Of a stretch of DNA of 22,272 nt, positions 9,101 through 16,880 are shown piece by piece. This DNA is from a virus. The notes below the pieces were generated by a model, which saw only the letters and a program-made list of their open reading frames with translations, was not told the origin of the DNA and made no database searches. Positions within the stretch are counted from its first letter, which is position 1. Each line of letters starts with the position of its first letter. Both the position numbers and the translations under genes were made by a program. The stretch lies in IMG/VR virus record IMGVR_UViG_3300044631_000961, positions 1 to 22,272 of that record, one strand, 5' to 3'.

Positions 9101-9429
9101 CAGTCGAGCAGCACACGGGCCACCGCATCGGTGGTGGCTTTGGCTGCCATGAACACGCCGACCTGCAGATGGGACGATGCCTGGGGGGTGATGCGCTTGT
9201 TGGTGTCGTCCCAGTAAGCCACGGCGCCAACAGTGGCATCAGTGCCACTGTTGGTCGCGGCGGTTAGGTCGTACACGCCCTCGGTGTCGATGTTGATGGA
9301 AGCGCCGGAAGCGCCATCCACTACGCACACACCGAACAGGCCAGCGCCAACCTTGACGCCCTCACCAGACAGGCGGGCGTACGGGAGAGTCACCTCCACG
9401 TAACGGCCGTTCTGCACAAAGTTCTTCAT
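9100..9429 (-). CDS. Capsid cement / decoration protein (DUF2190)
   Basis: The protein has 109 residues. It starts MKNFVQNGRYVEVTLPYARL, then GEGVKVGAGLFGVCVVDGA, GVYDLTAATNSG, GAVAYWDDTNKRIT and LQVGVFMAA, and ends VARVLLD. These blocks, especially the opening MKNFVQ, the glycine-rich GAGLFGV and the YWDDTNK, define the DUF2190 capsid cement family that binds the outside of the head and stabilises it. It is encoded right after the major capsid gene. A GAGGA motif about 8 bases before the ATG supports the start. Confidence 0.9.
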   Translation of the reverse strand: MKNFVQNGRYVEVTLPYARLSGEGVKVGAGLFGVCVVDGASGASINIDTEGVYDLTAATNSGTDATVGAVAYWDDTNKRITPQASSHLQVGVFMAAKATTDAVARVLLD

Positions 9430-9465
9430 TGATCAGTCCTCAGAAGGGATGGAAGGGGATCCGGC

Positions 9466-11337
9466 TCAAGCGCCGGTCGAGCGGTAGAAGCCCTGGTGCT
9501 GACCCACGGCACAACCGAAGTCGTGACGCAGGTAGGTCACGATGCCATCGGGATCGCGCTTAATCTCCGACTCGATCGTCGGCCCTGCCTCGCCTTCGAG
9601 ATAGCCGTAGATCAGCTTCGTCACACCGGGGTAGTTGCCCACGATGTAGTACTGCGTGGTGCTCGAAGCATTCAGGCGAGGCTCCACGATCTTCTGCAGG
9701 TAGCCCGAGAAGATGTTGACGTTCGAGGTTTGGTCCGGAACAATCGTGGTGTTGAACTTGTCGAACGCCGTCTCCAGAGTGGTCGGCAGCAGGATGTACT
9801 GCGGCACCACGTAGAGGGGGTTCTTGCCAGTGAAGTCGGTCTGGTTGCGCATCGCCTCACGCGCAGCCGAGATTGAAGTTTCGCCGATCACGCCAGTGCC
9901 GATGTTCTTGTGGCTAGAGCTGAACAGCACAGCGCCGTCGCTCATGCACTTGGCATTGCCAGTGATCAGGCCCCACATCTGGTTGGCCTCAAAGGTGGCG
10001 ACGCCACGGGCCAGCACCTGCACAGCACGGGTGATGTAGCCCAGGTTGTCGTTGATGATCAGCCGGCGGCCGATCACCAGCTTCTTGCCGTACTCGGTCA
10101 GGCTCCAGGAGCCCTGTTGCTCCTGGATGGTCCCGGTTTTGTACTCGCCGCCTTCCTTGATCTCCTCAGGCAGCATCTGGCCGCCCACCTCGATCTCCTT
10201 CATCTCGCGGAAGTCAGGCAGGTTGCGCTGCTCCGCCATCGGGCGCCAGGTCTGCACCTCCTCGCCATAAGCAGCCTTCAGCGTCACGCGCTGGATGCTT
10301 GCCATCAGCAGGGGGAAATCGCTGGTGCTGTGCATCGCACGCACGGCGATCTCGCTCTTGTCCATACCACGGCAGTTGATGCCGGCCATGTCCAGCGACT
10401 CGCGGGCCATGTCGAGCAGCGAGGTGCCGCGATACTCCCGAGCGCCAGGGGCATCATCCAGGGTGGTCAGGTTGGCACGCACCTTCAGGTAGTCGAGCTT
10501 GGCGGCGGCGCGCTTCTCGCCGTGGTCCTGGGTCACCTCGACGCGGCTGTGAGCAGGGGTCTTCCGCTGCTCGGTGGCCTGCGCGTCGATCAGCTGCATC
10601 CGGGCATCATCAAGCGCCACGCCGTCAGCGATCAGCTTGTGCGCCAGATCCTCGCTCACCTGCAGCTTGCGGGCAGCGTCGAGGATCCCGGCAGCGCGGC
10701 GGCGCTCTTCAGCGCGCACCTCGTCGGCATTCACCACCGGCGCAACAGGCGCGGCGGCACGAGTGTCGGGCGCAGCCTCAGCGGCCGGCGCCCCCTGGTT
10801 CAGTTCAGGCATGGGTTTCTCCTGTTGGGTGGGGGTGGGCTCGTCTGAGCGCACCTGGGCCCCGGCGTCAGCCGGGATCGGGACCAGCGAGAGCTCATAG
10901 GGCTCCCAGTCCACTGCGCGCTCAACCGGCACTTCGCCGGTCTCATCACGCTCGGTCTTGTGGACCTTGTAGCCCACAGACACGTTGCGGTAGATGCCGT
11001 CGATCACATCCTGGAAGATGCTCTCCACGTCATCACGCCGGCTGAATTTCACCAGGGCACGGCCCTTGTTGCCATCCAGCCATGCTCGCTGCACCACGCC
11101 GATCTGGCTGCGCAGCGAGAACGAATCGTGCGCATCGAGCAGCGGAGCTCCGTTGTTCAGTCGCTCCAGCCGAACGTGGCCAGGGACCAGGCTGAGCTCC
11201 TCGATGTAGTCGCCACGAGACCAGCTCGCACGACGCACCTGGGCGCCGGTGCTCCACACCAGCTCAACAGTTCGCTCCTCGACGTTGATCGTCTCGGGGG
11301 CAAACATTGCCCGGGTCTGTAGGAGACCGTCGCTCAT
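9466..11337 (-). CDS. Prohead protease/major capsid protein fusion
   Basis: The protein has 623 residues. Residues 1 to about 165 are an S78-type prohead protease; the probable triad is His70 (LLDAHDS), Ser120 (NVSVGY) and Glu148 (EPYELSLVPIPA). Residues 170-205 are a Pro/Ala-rich linker, 205-275 a charged helical scaffold-like part (DEVRAEERRRAAGIL), and from about 275 a Mu gpT-like major capsid domain (TSDFPLLMASIQRV, NLPDFREM, GKKLVIGRRLIINDNLGYI, VLFSSSHKNIG). The protease would mature the head and be lost. The ATG at 11337 is chosen because AAGGAG sits 5 bases upstream; the in-frame GTG six bases earlier overlaps that site. A second start lies inside, at 10812. Confidence 0.92.
   Translation of the reverse strand: MSDGLLQTRAMFAPETINVEERTVELVWSTGAQVRRASWSRGDYIEELSLVPGHVRLERLNNGAPLLDAHDSFSLRSQIGVVQRAWLDGNKGRALVKFSRRDDVESIFQDVIDGIYRNVSVGYKVHKTERDETGEVPVERAVDWEPYELSLVPIPADAGAQVRSDEPTPTQQEKPMPELNQGAPAAEAAPDTRAAAPVAPVVNADEVRAEERRRAAGILDAARKLQVSEDLAHKLIADGVALDDARMQLIDAQATEQRKTPAHSRVEVTQDHGEKRAAAKLDYLKVRANLTTLDDAPGAREYRGTSLLDMARESLDMAGINCRGMDKSEIAVRAMHSTSDFPLLMASIQRVTLKAAYGEEVQTWRPMAEQRNLPDFREMKEIEVGGQMLPEEIKEGGEYKTGTIQEQQGSWSLTEYGKKLVIGRRLIINDNLGYITRAVQVLARGVATFEANQMWGLITGNAKCMSDGAVLFSSSHKNIGTGVIGETSISAAREAMRNQTDFTGKNPLYVVPQYILLPTTLETAFDKFNTTIVPDQTSNVNIFSGYLQKIVEPRLNASSTTQYYIVGNYPGVTKLIYGYLEGEAGPTIESEIKRDPDGIVTYLRHDFGCAVGQHQGFYRSTGA
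10810..10824 (-). promoter_or_regulatory. Internal ribosome-binding site and ATG within protease-capsid gene
   Basis: On the coding strand CAGGAG is followed by six bases and then an in-frame ATG at 10812 (residue 176 of the fusion). The new start, MPELNQGAPAAE, lies exactly at the junction between the protease domain and the linker, and would give a product of about 448 residues containing scaffold-like part and capsid domain without the protease. The site is better than those of many genuine starts in the window. Use in the cell is an inference. Confidence 0.7.
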
Positions 11338-11367
11338 GTGCACTCCTTCATCGTCACGATTCTAGGG

Positions 11368-12921
11368 TCAGCCCGCAGCAGCGGGTCTTGGCGCTGCCGG
11401 CGCCGGCGGCTGCTCCGCTTCGGCCGGTGGTTCGCCCACCGGCGGCATGGTCGAACCAAGCGGCCGGGCCTGCGTCAGACCAGCGGCCGACACCTTCCGC
11501 GGGTCGGTGTCGAGCACGATGCCCGCTGCATCGAGCATCGCCATCCACTCCTTCCACTGCTGGATCATCTCGTCCGGCTCATACCCACCCTCGCGGATCC
11601 CTTCCTGCGGCGGCAGCAGGCCCGCACGCACCCGCGAGATTGTGCTGTTCGTCTCGCTCTGGGGGTCGAACAGCTCACGACGCGGCGGTGTCCAGTCGGC
11701 GCTCAGCCCATCGGTGGGGATCCCCATGGCGCCGATGGCGTTGAACGCCCAGCCCGCGATCCGGTCGAACGCCATCGGCGCCAGGATCTGCCACGTGTCG
11801 CTCTGCAGTCGCCGCTGGAATCCAATCCAGCCCATCCGGCCCTGGGTGAAACTGCCCCCCGAGTAGTCGCCGGTCAGCTCCTCATACGTGATCCCGATTC
11901 CTGCCGCAATCTCCAGCAGGTAGGTCTTGATCACCCGGTCGATCTCACCCGCAGCCGGTGGGTTGATCGTCCTGATGTCCTGGCCGGGGCCCAGCCGCAC
12001 AATCCCGCCCGGCTCGATCCGATCGCCGATCGTCGACTTCTGGTTGCTCGTGCCATCGAGGTCCACCACGGCGGCCGCCAGGCACGCGGCCACCTTCTCT
12101 TTCATCAGCCGGGCGTCGAGCAGATCGCCCAGGTCCCGCAGCCGCACCATCACCGGCGCCAGGCAGCTGACGCCTCGCGTCATCCCCGGCCGCTCGGGCG
12201 TGAATAGGTGGATGATCTGCTCCGCCGGCACCGTGTTGCTCACGATGCTCGTCGCCTGCACCGCAGACTCACCCGGGTGGTAGTTGTAGAGCCAGATGCT
12301 CTCCCGCTGGCCCTCGGCGTCGTAGACGATTCCGCGCTTCGTCCAGCCCTTGCCCGTCACCCCTGGGGTGTCGTGCGTCTCGTCGATCCAGTCGCCCTCC
12401 AGCACCTGCAGCTGCAGCGGCACCACCAGCTTCAGCCCGCGCATCTTCGCCTCACTCGGCGTCCTCATCCGGATCAGCACCTCGCCGCTCTCCTTCCAGC
12501 AGCGCACCGCCTGGGCCATCAACCCGTCGAAGCTCAGCAGGCCGTTGTAGTCGCACTGCTTCGGGTCGGCCATCCACGCACGCATCACCTCCGTGACGCG
12601 CTCACCTTGCCGGCCGTTGCGCCGGCTCTGCTTCGCCTTGAAGCTCCACCCTGCGCCGATCAGGTTGGTCACCCACGACTCAATCGCCTTCCGCGCATAT
12701 GGGTTGTTGCGCACCAGGTCACGCGCGCGGTCACGCTGAACGCCAAACCCGCGCGCGCTCGCTGCATCAGCGCTGCTGCCCTGCGTCACCCACGCATCAG
12801 TCCGCCGACCGCGCGCCGCCGCGTCATACCGGCGCATCTGGTCCAACTGCACCCGCGCCGCATGACGCTTCAGCGCCGCACGCGGGGAGATGGCGGCCAG
12901 CAGCTGCTCAAATGGGTTCAT
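11368..12921 (-). CDS. Portal protein, lambda gpB family
   Basis: At 517 residues it is close to lambda gpB (533). It forms the dodecameric ring at one head vertex through which DNA passes. Family landmarks are RARDLVRNNPYARKAIESWV near the N-terminus, NLIGAGWSF, CDYNGLLSFDGLMAQAVRCW, GEVLIRMR, LQVLEGDWID, IIHLFTPERPGMTRGVS, and the EIAAGIGITYEELTGDYS block followed by SFTQGRMGWI. The C-terminus is a Pro/Ala-rich tail (AEAEQPPAPAAPRPAAAG) that may not be structured. It lies between gpW and the capsid gene as in lambda, overlapping gpW by ATGA. Confidence 0.95.
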   Translation of the reverse strand: MNPFEQLLAAISPRAALKRHAARVQLDQMRRYDAAARGRRTDAWVTQGSSADAASARGFGVQRDRARDLVRNNPYARKAIESWVTNLIGAGWSFKAKQSRRNGRQGERVTEVMRAWMADPKQCDYNGLLSFDGLMAQAVRCWKESGEVLIRMRTPSEAKMRGLKLVVPLQLQVLEGDWIDETHDTPGVTGKGWTKRGIVYDAEGQRESIWLYNYHPGESAVQATSIVSNTVPAEQIIHLFTPERPGMTRGVSCLAPVMVRLRDLGDLLDARLMKEKVAACLAAAVVDLDGTSNQKSTIGDRIEPGGIVRLGPGQDIRTINPPAAGEIDRVIKTYLLEIAAGIGITYEELTGDYSGGSFTQGRMGWIGFQRRLQSDTWQILAPMAFDRIAGWAFNAIGAMGIPTDGLSADWTPPRRELFDPQSETNSTISRVRAGLLPPQEGIREGGYEPDEMIQQWKEWMAMLDAAGIVLDTDPRKVSAAGLTQARPLGSTMPPVGEPPAEAEQPPAPAAPRPAAAG

Positions 12922-13127
12922 TCGTAGTCCCGCACCACGGCTGGATAGTCGATCCGCACGACCGGCGCGGTAGCGGCTGCCAGGCTACTGGCGATCAGGT
13001 TGCGCGCTCTCATCAGGTCGCCCAGCGACTGGTAGCGCACCACCTTGTCGTCATACCTGACCTCCAGGTAGCCGCCAGCAATCGCTTCCTCGATCGCTGC
13101 AAGATGCGCCTGCGTAAACGTGCTCAT
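12918..13127 (-). CDS. Head-tail joining protein, lambda gpW family
   Basis: With start at ATG 13127 the product has 69 residues, almost equal to lambda gpW (68). The sequence runs MSTFTQAHLAAIEEAIAGG, then VRYDDKVVRYQSLGDLMRAR, the classic two-helix plus beta-hairpin layout of gpW. gpW is added to the portal after packaging. An in-frame GTG at 13136 is possible, but GAGGTG lies 6 bases before the ATG, which decides for 13127. Note that this is lambda gpW, unrelated to the P2-type W of the baseplate cluster. Confidence 0.88.
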   Translation of the reverse strand: MSTFTQAHLAAIEEAIAGGYLEVRYDDKVVRYQSLGDLMRARNLIASSLAAATAPVVRIDYPAVVRDYE

Positions 13128-13155
13128 CGTGGCCACCTCTTCTCGGTCATGCTAC

Positions 13156-15063
13156 TCAGTCCCAGAAGCTCCCCCCTGACAGCGCTGGCGCGCTGTCATC
13201 CTGCACTTGCGCAGGTCGTGGCACGTCACGCACCGCACTACCGCTTCGCTCCTCATCCCACCGCTCATCGCTCCACCGATCGGCGCCCACCAGCGCCGCC
13301 GCCGCCCGCGCATACACCCTGCAGTCGAGCGCTTCGTTCCTGGGCCTGATCTTCACCCACTCGAACCGGTTGTAGCCTCGGCGGTCGATCGTGTTCGTCA
13401 GCCGCTCGGCGCACAGCTGCCGGAACCACTCTTCGCTATACTGCGGGAAGTGGCACCAGCCGTGCGGCAGCGGCTCGCCGTTGTCAGGCATCGGCCGCCG
13501 CAGCCAGCCGTAGAGCTCAGACTTCGCCGTGCTGCCCCCCACCGGCCAGACCTTCACGCCACCCCTTAACGCCTTGCCGTTTCGCAGCACCTCCACGCGG
13601 CCCGGCGTGCCGATGATTGAGGTCTGGCTGTCCGGGCCGCCCTTGATCGCAATCACACGGTTCCCGGCCTGGCCCCGCACCCACCGGTAGACCTCCTGGC
13701 TCCTAAACCCCGAGTCGATCGCCGTCATTCGGATCGGCAGCCGCTGACCATCGCCGCGGCCAAACTCTGACCGCACGAACTTCGACAGCTCGCGCCACAC
13801 CGCCGGCTGCGCCGTGTCGCCAGCCAGCACCTGATAGTCCAGGCTCCAGCTCTCCATCCCAGGGCCCCAGCCCACGACCTCCAGCTCGAGGCGGTCCATC
13901 TGCGCGTCCACGCCGCACGTGATGAACGCCACCTGCTCAGGCACCGTGCCCAGCTCGTAGAGCTCCCGCCGGTTGTAGAGCGCCTCCCAGTCCGGCGCTT
14001 CGCCATCATCGTTCCAGCACTCCGCCAGCACCGTGTTCGTCCAGGGCTTTAGGTCCGCCGGGTTGTCCTCCGCCTTCTCGTAGCCCACCGCCGCTTCGGT
14101 CCAGCTGAACCACCCGAGCGGGCTGTAGAGCGCCGAGAGGTGGTAGCCCTGCACCTGGCGCTCGGGGTAGGCCGCTTCCCACCAGTCATCGTCGAACACC
14201 TCCGGGTCATACCACCAGGCCTTGGTGTCCTCCTCGATCCCCGCGCCGCATTCCTCGCAGAACAGCACCGGCGGCGTCCGCAGCGTGTTCGGCAGCCCTG
14301 GATCCTTCTTGTCGTAGCTGATCCGGTCCCAGCTGATCACCTGCCGGTGGCCGCAGTGGGGGCAGGGGAGCTTCAGCATCTGCTGGTTGCTCAACTCCCA
14401 CTTCGCCCAGATCGCGCTCCGGCCCGCCACCGTCGGGGTGCTCGTCCACGCCATCTTCTTGCGCACGCCGAAGGTCCGCGTCCGCGCCGTCACGATTGCA
14501 AGCGGGCTCCCTTCCTCATCAACGTCCGCCCGCCAGCGGTCGATCTCATCGCCGCCCAGGTAGCGGATCGGCATCGACGCCAGGCCGCTCGCCGCGTTCG
14601 CGCCGCCCAAGATCAGGAAGCCGCCGACGAACTCCTTCATCAGCATCGTGTTGCCCGAGTCCCGCTCCCGGGGGGCCGCCCCCTTCTCCTGCAAGCTCGG
14701 GCTTGCCTCGATCATCGGCGCAATCCGCATCTTGCTGTAGCGCTTCGCCAGGTCGATCGTCGGCTGCACGAACAGCGCCGGGCCTGGCGCAATGTCCATC
14801 GTGTAACCCATCCAGTTGTTGAGGCTTTCGCTTTTGCCCGTTTGGGCGCCGAACACCATCACCACCTCCTGAACCGTGCTCGTCGCGCTCAGGTCATCCA
14901 TCGGCCGGCGCAGGTACGGCGTCCGGCTTGTTCTCCATGGCCCGTGCTCGCTGCTGGCTTTCGCACTCAGCACCCGCCGTTGATCCGCCCACTCACTCAC
15001 CGTCAGCAGCGGGTCCGGCTCCATTCCCCGGCGGAACGCCAAGCGGCACTCTTCAATCAGCAC
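13156..15063 (-). CDS. terL: Terminase large subunit, lambda gpA family
   Basis: The 635-residue protein (lambda gpA is 641) is the packaging motor and DNA-cutting subunit. Visible motifs: VSEWADQRRVLS at 22-33, Walker A-like GAQTGKSES at 72-80, Walker B DEID at 172-175, coupling motif TSTPT at 207-211, a zinc-binding pair CPHC (234-237) and CEEC (269-272), and nuclease acidic residues at Asp386 (CGVDAQ) and Asp450 (AIDSG). The start is a GTG at 15063 overlapping the small subunit by 11 bases. No strong ribosome site is seen, so coupled translation is likely. The C-terminal 40 residues are polar and probably bind the portal. Confidence 0.95.
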   Translation of the reverse strand: MLIEECRLAFRRGMEPDPLLTVSEWADQRRVLSAKASSEHGPWRTSRTPYLRRPMDDLSATSTVQEVVMVFGAQTGKSESLNNWMGYTMDIAPGPALFVQPTIDLAKRYSKMRIAPMIEASPSLQEKGAAPRERDSGNTMLMKEFVGGFLILGGANAASGLASMPIRYLGGDEIDRWRADVDEEGSPLAIVTARTRTFGVRKKMAWTSTPTVAGRSAIWAKWELSNQQMLKLPCPHCGHRQVISWDRISYDKKDPGLPNTLRTPPVLFCEECGAGIEEDTKAWWYDPEVFDDDWWEAAYPERQVQGYHLSALYSPLGWFSWTEAAVGYEKAEDNPADLKPWTNTVLAECWNDDGEAPDWEALYNRRELYELGTVPEQVAFITCGVDAQMDRLELEVVGWGPGMESWSLDYQVLAGDTAQPAVWRELSKFVRSEFGRGDGQRLPIRMTAIDSGFRSQEVYRWVRGQAGNRVIAIKGGPDSQTSIIGTPGRVEVLRNGKALRGGVKVWPVGGSTAKSELYGWLRRPMPDNGEPLPHGWCHFPQYSEEWFRQLCAERLTNTIDRRGYNRFEWVKIRPRNEALDCRVYARAAAALVGADRWSDERWDEERSGSAVRDVPRPAQVQDDSAPALSGGSFWD

Positions 15064-15625
15064 CGGCCAGGCCCTGCAACGTTTTCACCAGATGCCGCTC
15101 GAGGATCAGCAGCACCTCGGCGCGCTGCTGCTGGCTCATCCCGCCAACAGCTCGGGCGATGTCGCCAATCATCTGCTGCGGTGTCCGGCGAACTGCATCC
15201 CGCACCCGCCGGCCTTCCTCGAACCACACCCGCTCCACATCGGCCTTCGGCACCAGCTGGGCCTGGCGCTCCTTCAGGTCCAGCTCCAGCAGCCGCGCCT
15301 GGTACATGGTCCGCACCGCCGCGGCCTGCGCCTGGCTCGGCACCTTCGGCATCGGCGCATCGGCAGCAGCTGGCGGTGGCGCTGACACCGGCGCACGGGG
15401 TGGGCGGCCGCCTTCGCCCTTGGCACGCCCGCCGCCTTTCTTCTCCCGCTGGAACTGCGGCGCCGTGTTGCGCTGCCATTCCTGATCCGCAATCGCTGGG
15501 TCGATCTTCCACCGCCCGCCGTCGCGGAACGCACCCTGCACCAGCCGTCCAGTCGCAATCGCCTTCCGCACCGCACGGCCACTCACGCCTCGCTGCTGGG
15601 CGTACTCGTCCGGTGTGATCAACAC
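15053..15625 (-). CDS. terS: Terminase small subunit (Nu1-like)
   Basis: The protein has 190 residues (lambda Nu1 has 181). The N-terminal 55 residues form a winged helix-turn-helix of the Nu1 type: LITPDEYAQQRGVSGRAVRK, then GRLVQGAFRDGGRWKID. A Lys/Gly/Pro/Ala-rich linker (about 60-95) leads to a helical assembly region with YQARLLELDLKERQAQLVPK, FEEGRRVRDAVRRTPQQM and a leucine-rich end. It would recognise the packaging site and regulate the large subunit. The start is a GTG overlapping the preceding stop. Confidence 0.85.
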   Translation of the reverse strand: MLITPDEYAQQRGVSGRAVRKAIATGRLVQGAFRDGGRWKIDPAIADQEWQRNTAPQFQREKKGGGRAKGEGGRPPRAPVSAPPPAAADAPMPKVPSQAQAAAVRTMYQARLLELDLKERQAQLVPKADVERVWFEEGRRVRDAVRRTPQQMIGDIARAVGGMSQQQRAEVLLILERHLVKTLQGLAGAD

Positions 15626-15894
15626 AGCTCAACGAAAAACCCAGCGGTCACGAGCTTAGCCGGCCCCGAAGGAATCGGCCGCACCAGCTGGATCGGCGTG
15701 TCGGCGTTCGTCATGCCGCGCACCAGCTCCACCAGCTGGTCGATCAGCATCACCGTGTGGCCGCGGCCCTCCAGCATCTGATCAACCGTCACCTCAGCGC
15801 CCGTGGGCCCGAACTCGATTCGCATCGGCCACGCTCTCACGTGCCCCCGCTCGTCCCACTCACAGCCATATCGGATGCTGGCGACCTCAATCAT
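15619..15894 (-). CDS. Unknown phage protein before terminase
   Basis: The protein has 91 residues. It begins MIEVASIRYGCEWDERGHVR, continues WPMRIEFGPTGAEVTVDQML, and ends LVTAGFFVELC. A strand-rich N-terminal half and a helix LIDQLVELVRGM are predicted by eye; no family is recognised. The ATG at 15894 overlaps the preceding stop by 8 bases (ATGATTGA). A longer reading from 15936 would add an Arg-rich piece lying wholly inside the previous gene, so I reject it. Confidence 0.6.
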   Translation of the reverse strand: MIEVASIRYGCEWDERGHVRAWPMRIEFGPTGAEVTVDQMLEGRGHTVMLIDQLVELVRGMTNADTPIQLVRPIPSGPAKLVTAGFFVELC

Positions 15895-16267
15895 CGAACC
15901 CGGGGACGAACGGACGTGGGCGGCACGCCCCCGCATCCTGCCAGGGCATCAGTACCGCAGTGCCTGGCGTCACCTTCATCACCGAATCCACGCCATGGCT
16001 GGCCGTCATGTCCACCCAGGCCCAGATCACAGCATCAGCACACCGGGACCGGGGCTTGCGCTCAACCAGGCCCCAGAGCAGCAGGGCACCGGCCTGGGGT
16101 CGGGCGGCGCAGGGCACGGCCAGCCGGTCGGCCAGCGCCCAGGCCAGCACTTCGCCGGCCCGGTCCATCCCGCACACCTCTATGCAGTGCCGCGGCGCTT
16201 GCGCGGCGATCACATCAACCGCCGCATCAAGCCCGGCCCAGGTCAGGTGAAGGGTGGGGGAAGTCAT
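15887..16267 (-). CDS. Phosphoribosyltransferase-like protein, probably degenerate
   Basis: The protein has 126 residues from ATG 16267, chosen because GAGAAG lies 7 bases upstream and the ATG forms ATGA with the small frame before it. The fold pattern recalls type I phosphoribosyltransferases: strand HCIEVCGMDRAGEVLAWALA (20-48 area), DRLAVPCAA, then the strand ALLLWGL where a PRPP-binding acidic loop would normally lie, followed by ADAVIWAWVDM and a C-terminal VLMPWQDAG that resembles the FPWE end of such proteins. The acidic PRPP loop (DDIxDTG type) is absent, so catalysis is doubtful. Similar genes occur among phage accessory genes. An unknown binding role is equally possible. Confidence 0.55.
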   Translation of the reverse strand: MTSPTLHLTWAGLDAAVDVIAAQAPRHCIEVCGMDRAGEVLAWALADRLAVPCAARPQAGALLLWGLVERKPRSRCADAVIWAWVDMTASHGVDSVMKVTPGTAVLMPWQDAGACRPRPFVPGFDD

Positions 16268-16362
16268 GCGCGCTTCTCGATCAGCCACCCAGCGAAGTCG
16301 CCAAAACGGAACCACTGATAGGACTCACCGCCGAGCTGGCCTTCGACGATCGGCCGCTCCAC
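16264..16362 (-). CDS. Probable small protein (32 aa) or frameshifted ParB-like tail
   Basis: The reading frame one base behind the ParB-like gene holds a GTG at 16362 and reads MERPIVEGQLGGESYQWF, then RFGDFAGWLIEKRA, to a TGA that forms a perfect ATGA overlap with the next gene. The composition (Trp, Phe, Tyr, charged ends) is far more protein-like than the Ser/Gly-rich end of the ParB frame in the same DNA. It may be a separate small gene, or the true C-terminus of the ParB-like protein reached by a -1 shift or after a base loss near 16352. The GTG has no clear ribosome site. Confidence 0.45.
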   Translation of the reverse strand: MERPIVEGQLGGESYQWFRFGDFAGWLIEKRA

Positions 16363-16880
16363 TCGTAGCCGCAGGACGGGCAGCGGTGGTCGGTCTCGAT
16401 GTCGTCGTCAACCTCGGCGAACTCGTCAGGCGCCTCAGCGTCGTCGATCCCTTCCGGGTCCAGCATTCCTGCAATGTCGTCGTCGCTCCAGCCAAGGAGG
16501 CTCAGGTCGAAGTCCTCGAGGTTGAGGGCCATCACTTCCTGCTGGAGCAGGCTCATGTCCCATCCGGCATTCAGCGCCAACTTGTTGTCGGCCAGCACAT
16601 AGGCCCGCTTCTGCGCCGGGGTCAGGTGGTCGAGCACCACCACGGGAACCTCAGCCATGCCCAGATCCTTCGCCGCTTTCAGCCGGCCGTGGCCCGCCAG
16701 GATCCCGTCGTCGCCGTCCACCAGGATCGGCGCGGTGAAGCCGAACTCCTGAATGCTCGCCTTGATCTGCGCGATCTGATGCGGGCTGTGGGTCCGGGCA
16801 TTGCGCTCGTAGGGGACCAGTCGCTCGACCGGCCACATCTCCAGACGCTTGGCCATGGCTGGCGCTGCTTCTTTGCCCAT
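16281..16880 (-). CDS. ParB-like nuclease-domain protein with C-terminal zinc ribbon
   Basis: The protein has 199 residues. The ParB/Sulfiredoxin-like fold is shown by PVERLVPYERNARTHS (17-32), QIAQIKASIQEFGFTAPILV, the motif box GILAGHGRLKAAKDLGM and VVVLDHLTPAQKRAYVLADN. This subfamily is common in phages and often accompanies DNA methylases or the terminase region; it is not a partition ParB. An acidic linker leads to HRCPSCGYEWSG, half of a zinc ribbon. The last 23 residues are Ser/Gly-rich and look like out-of-frame translation (see the overlapping small frame). A start at the second Met (codon 9) is possible. Confidence 0.82.
   Translation of the reverse strand: MGKEAAPAMAKRLEMWPVERLVPYERNARTHSPHQIAQIKASIQEFGFTAPILVDGDDGILAGHGRLKAAKDLGMAEVPVVVLDHLTPAQKRAYVLADNKLALNAGWDMSLLQQEVMALNLEDFDLSLLGWSDDDIAGMLDPEGIDDAEAPDEFAEVDDDIETDHRCPSCGYEWSGRSSKASSAVSPISGSVLATSLGG

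Noticed and set aside
9910-10848. Plus-strand frame of 312 codons opposite the capsid gene
   Set aside because: It is the antisense of a well-supported protease-capsid gene and its His/Leu/Ala-rich product resembles no family.
14140-15618. Long plus-strand open frame of about 490 codons opposite the terminase genes
   Set aside because: It lies antisense to the clearly recognisable terminase subunits, is rich in Arg, His, Pro and Ala, and has no motif; long antisense frames are expected in GC-rich DNA.
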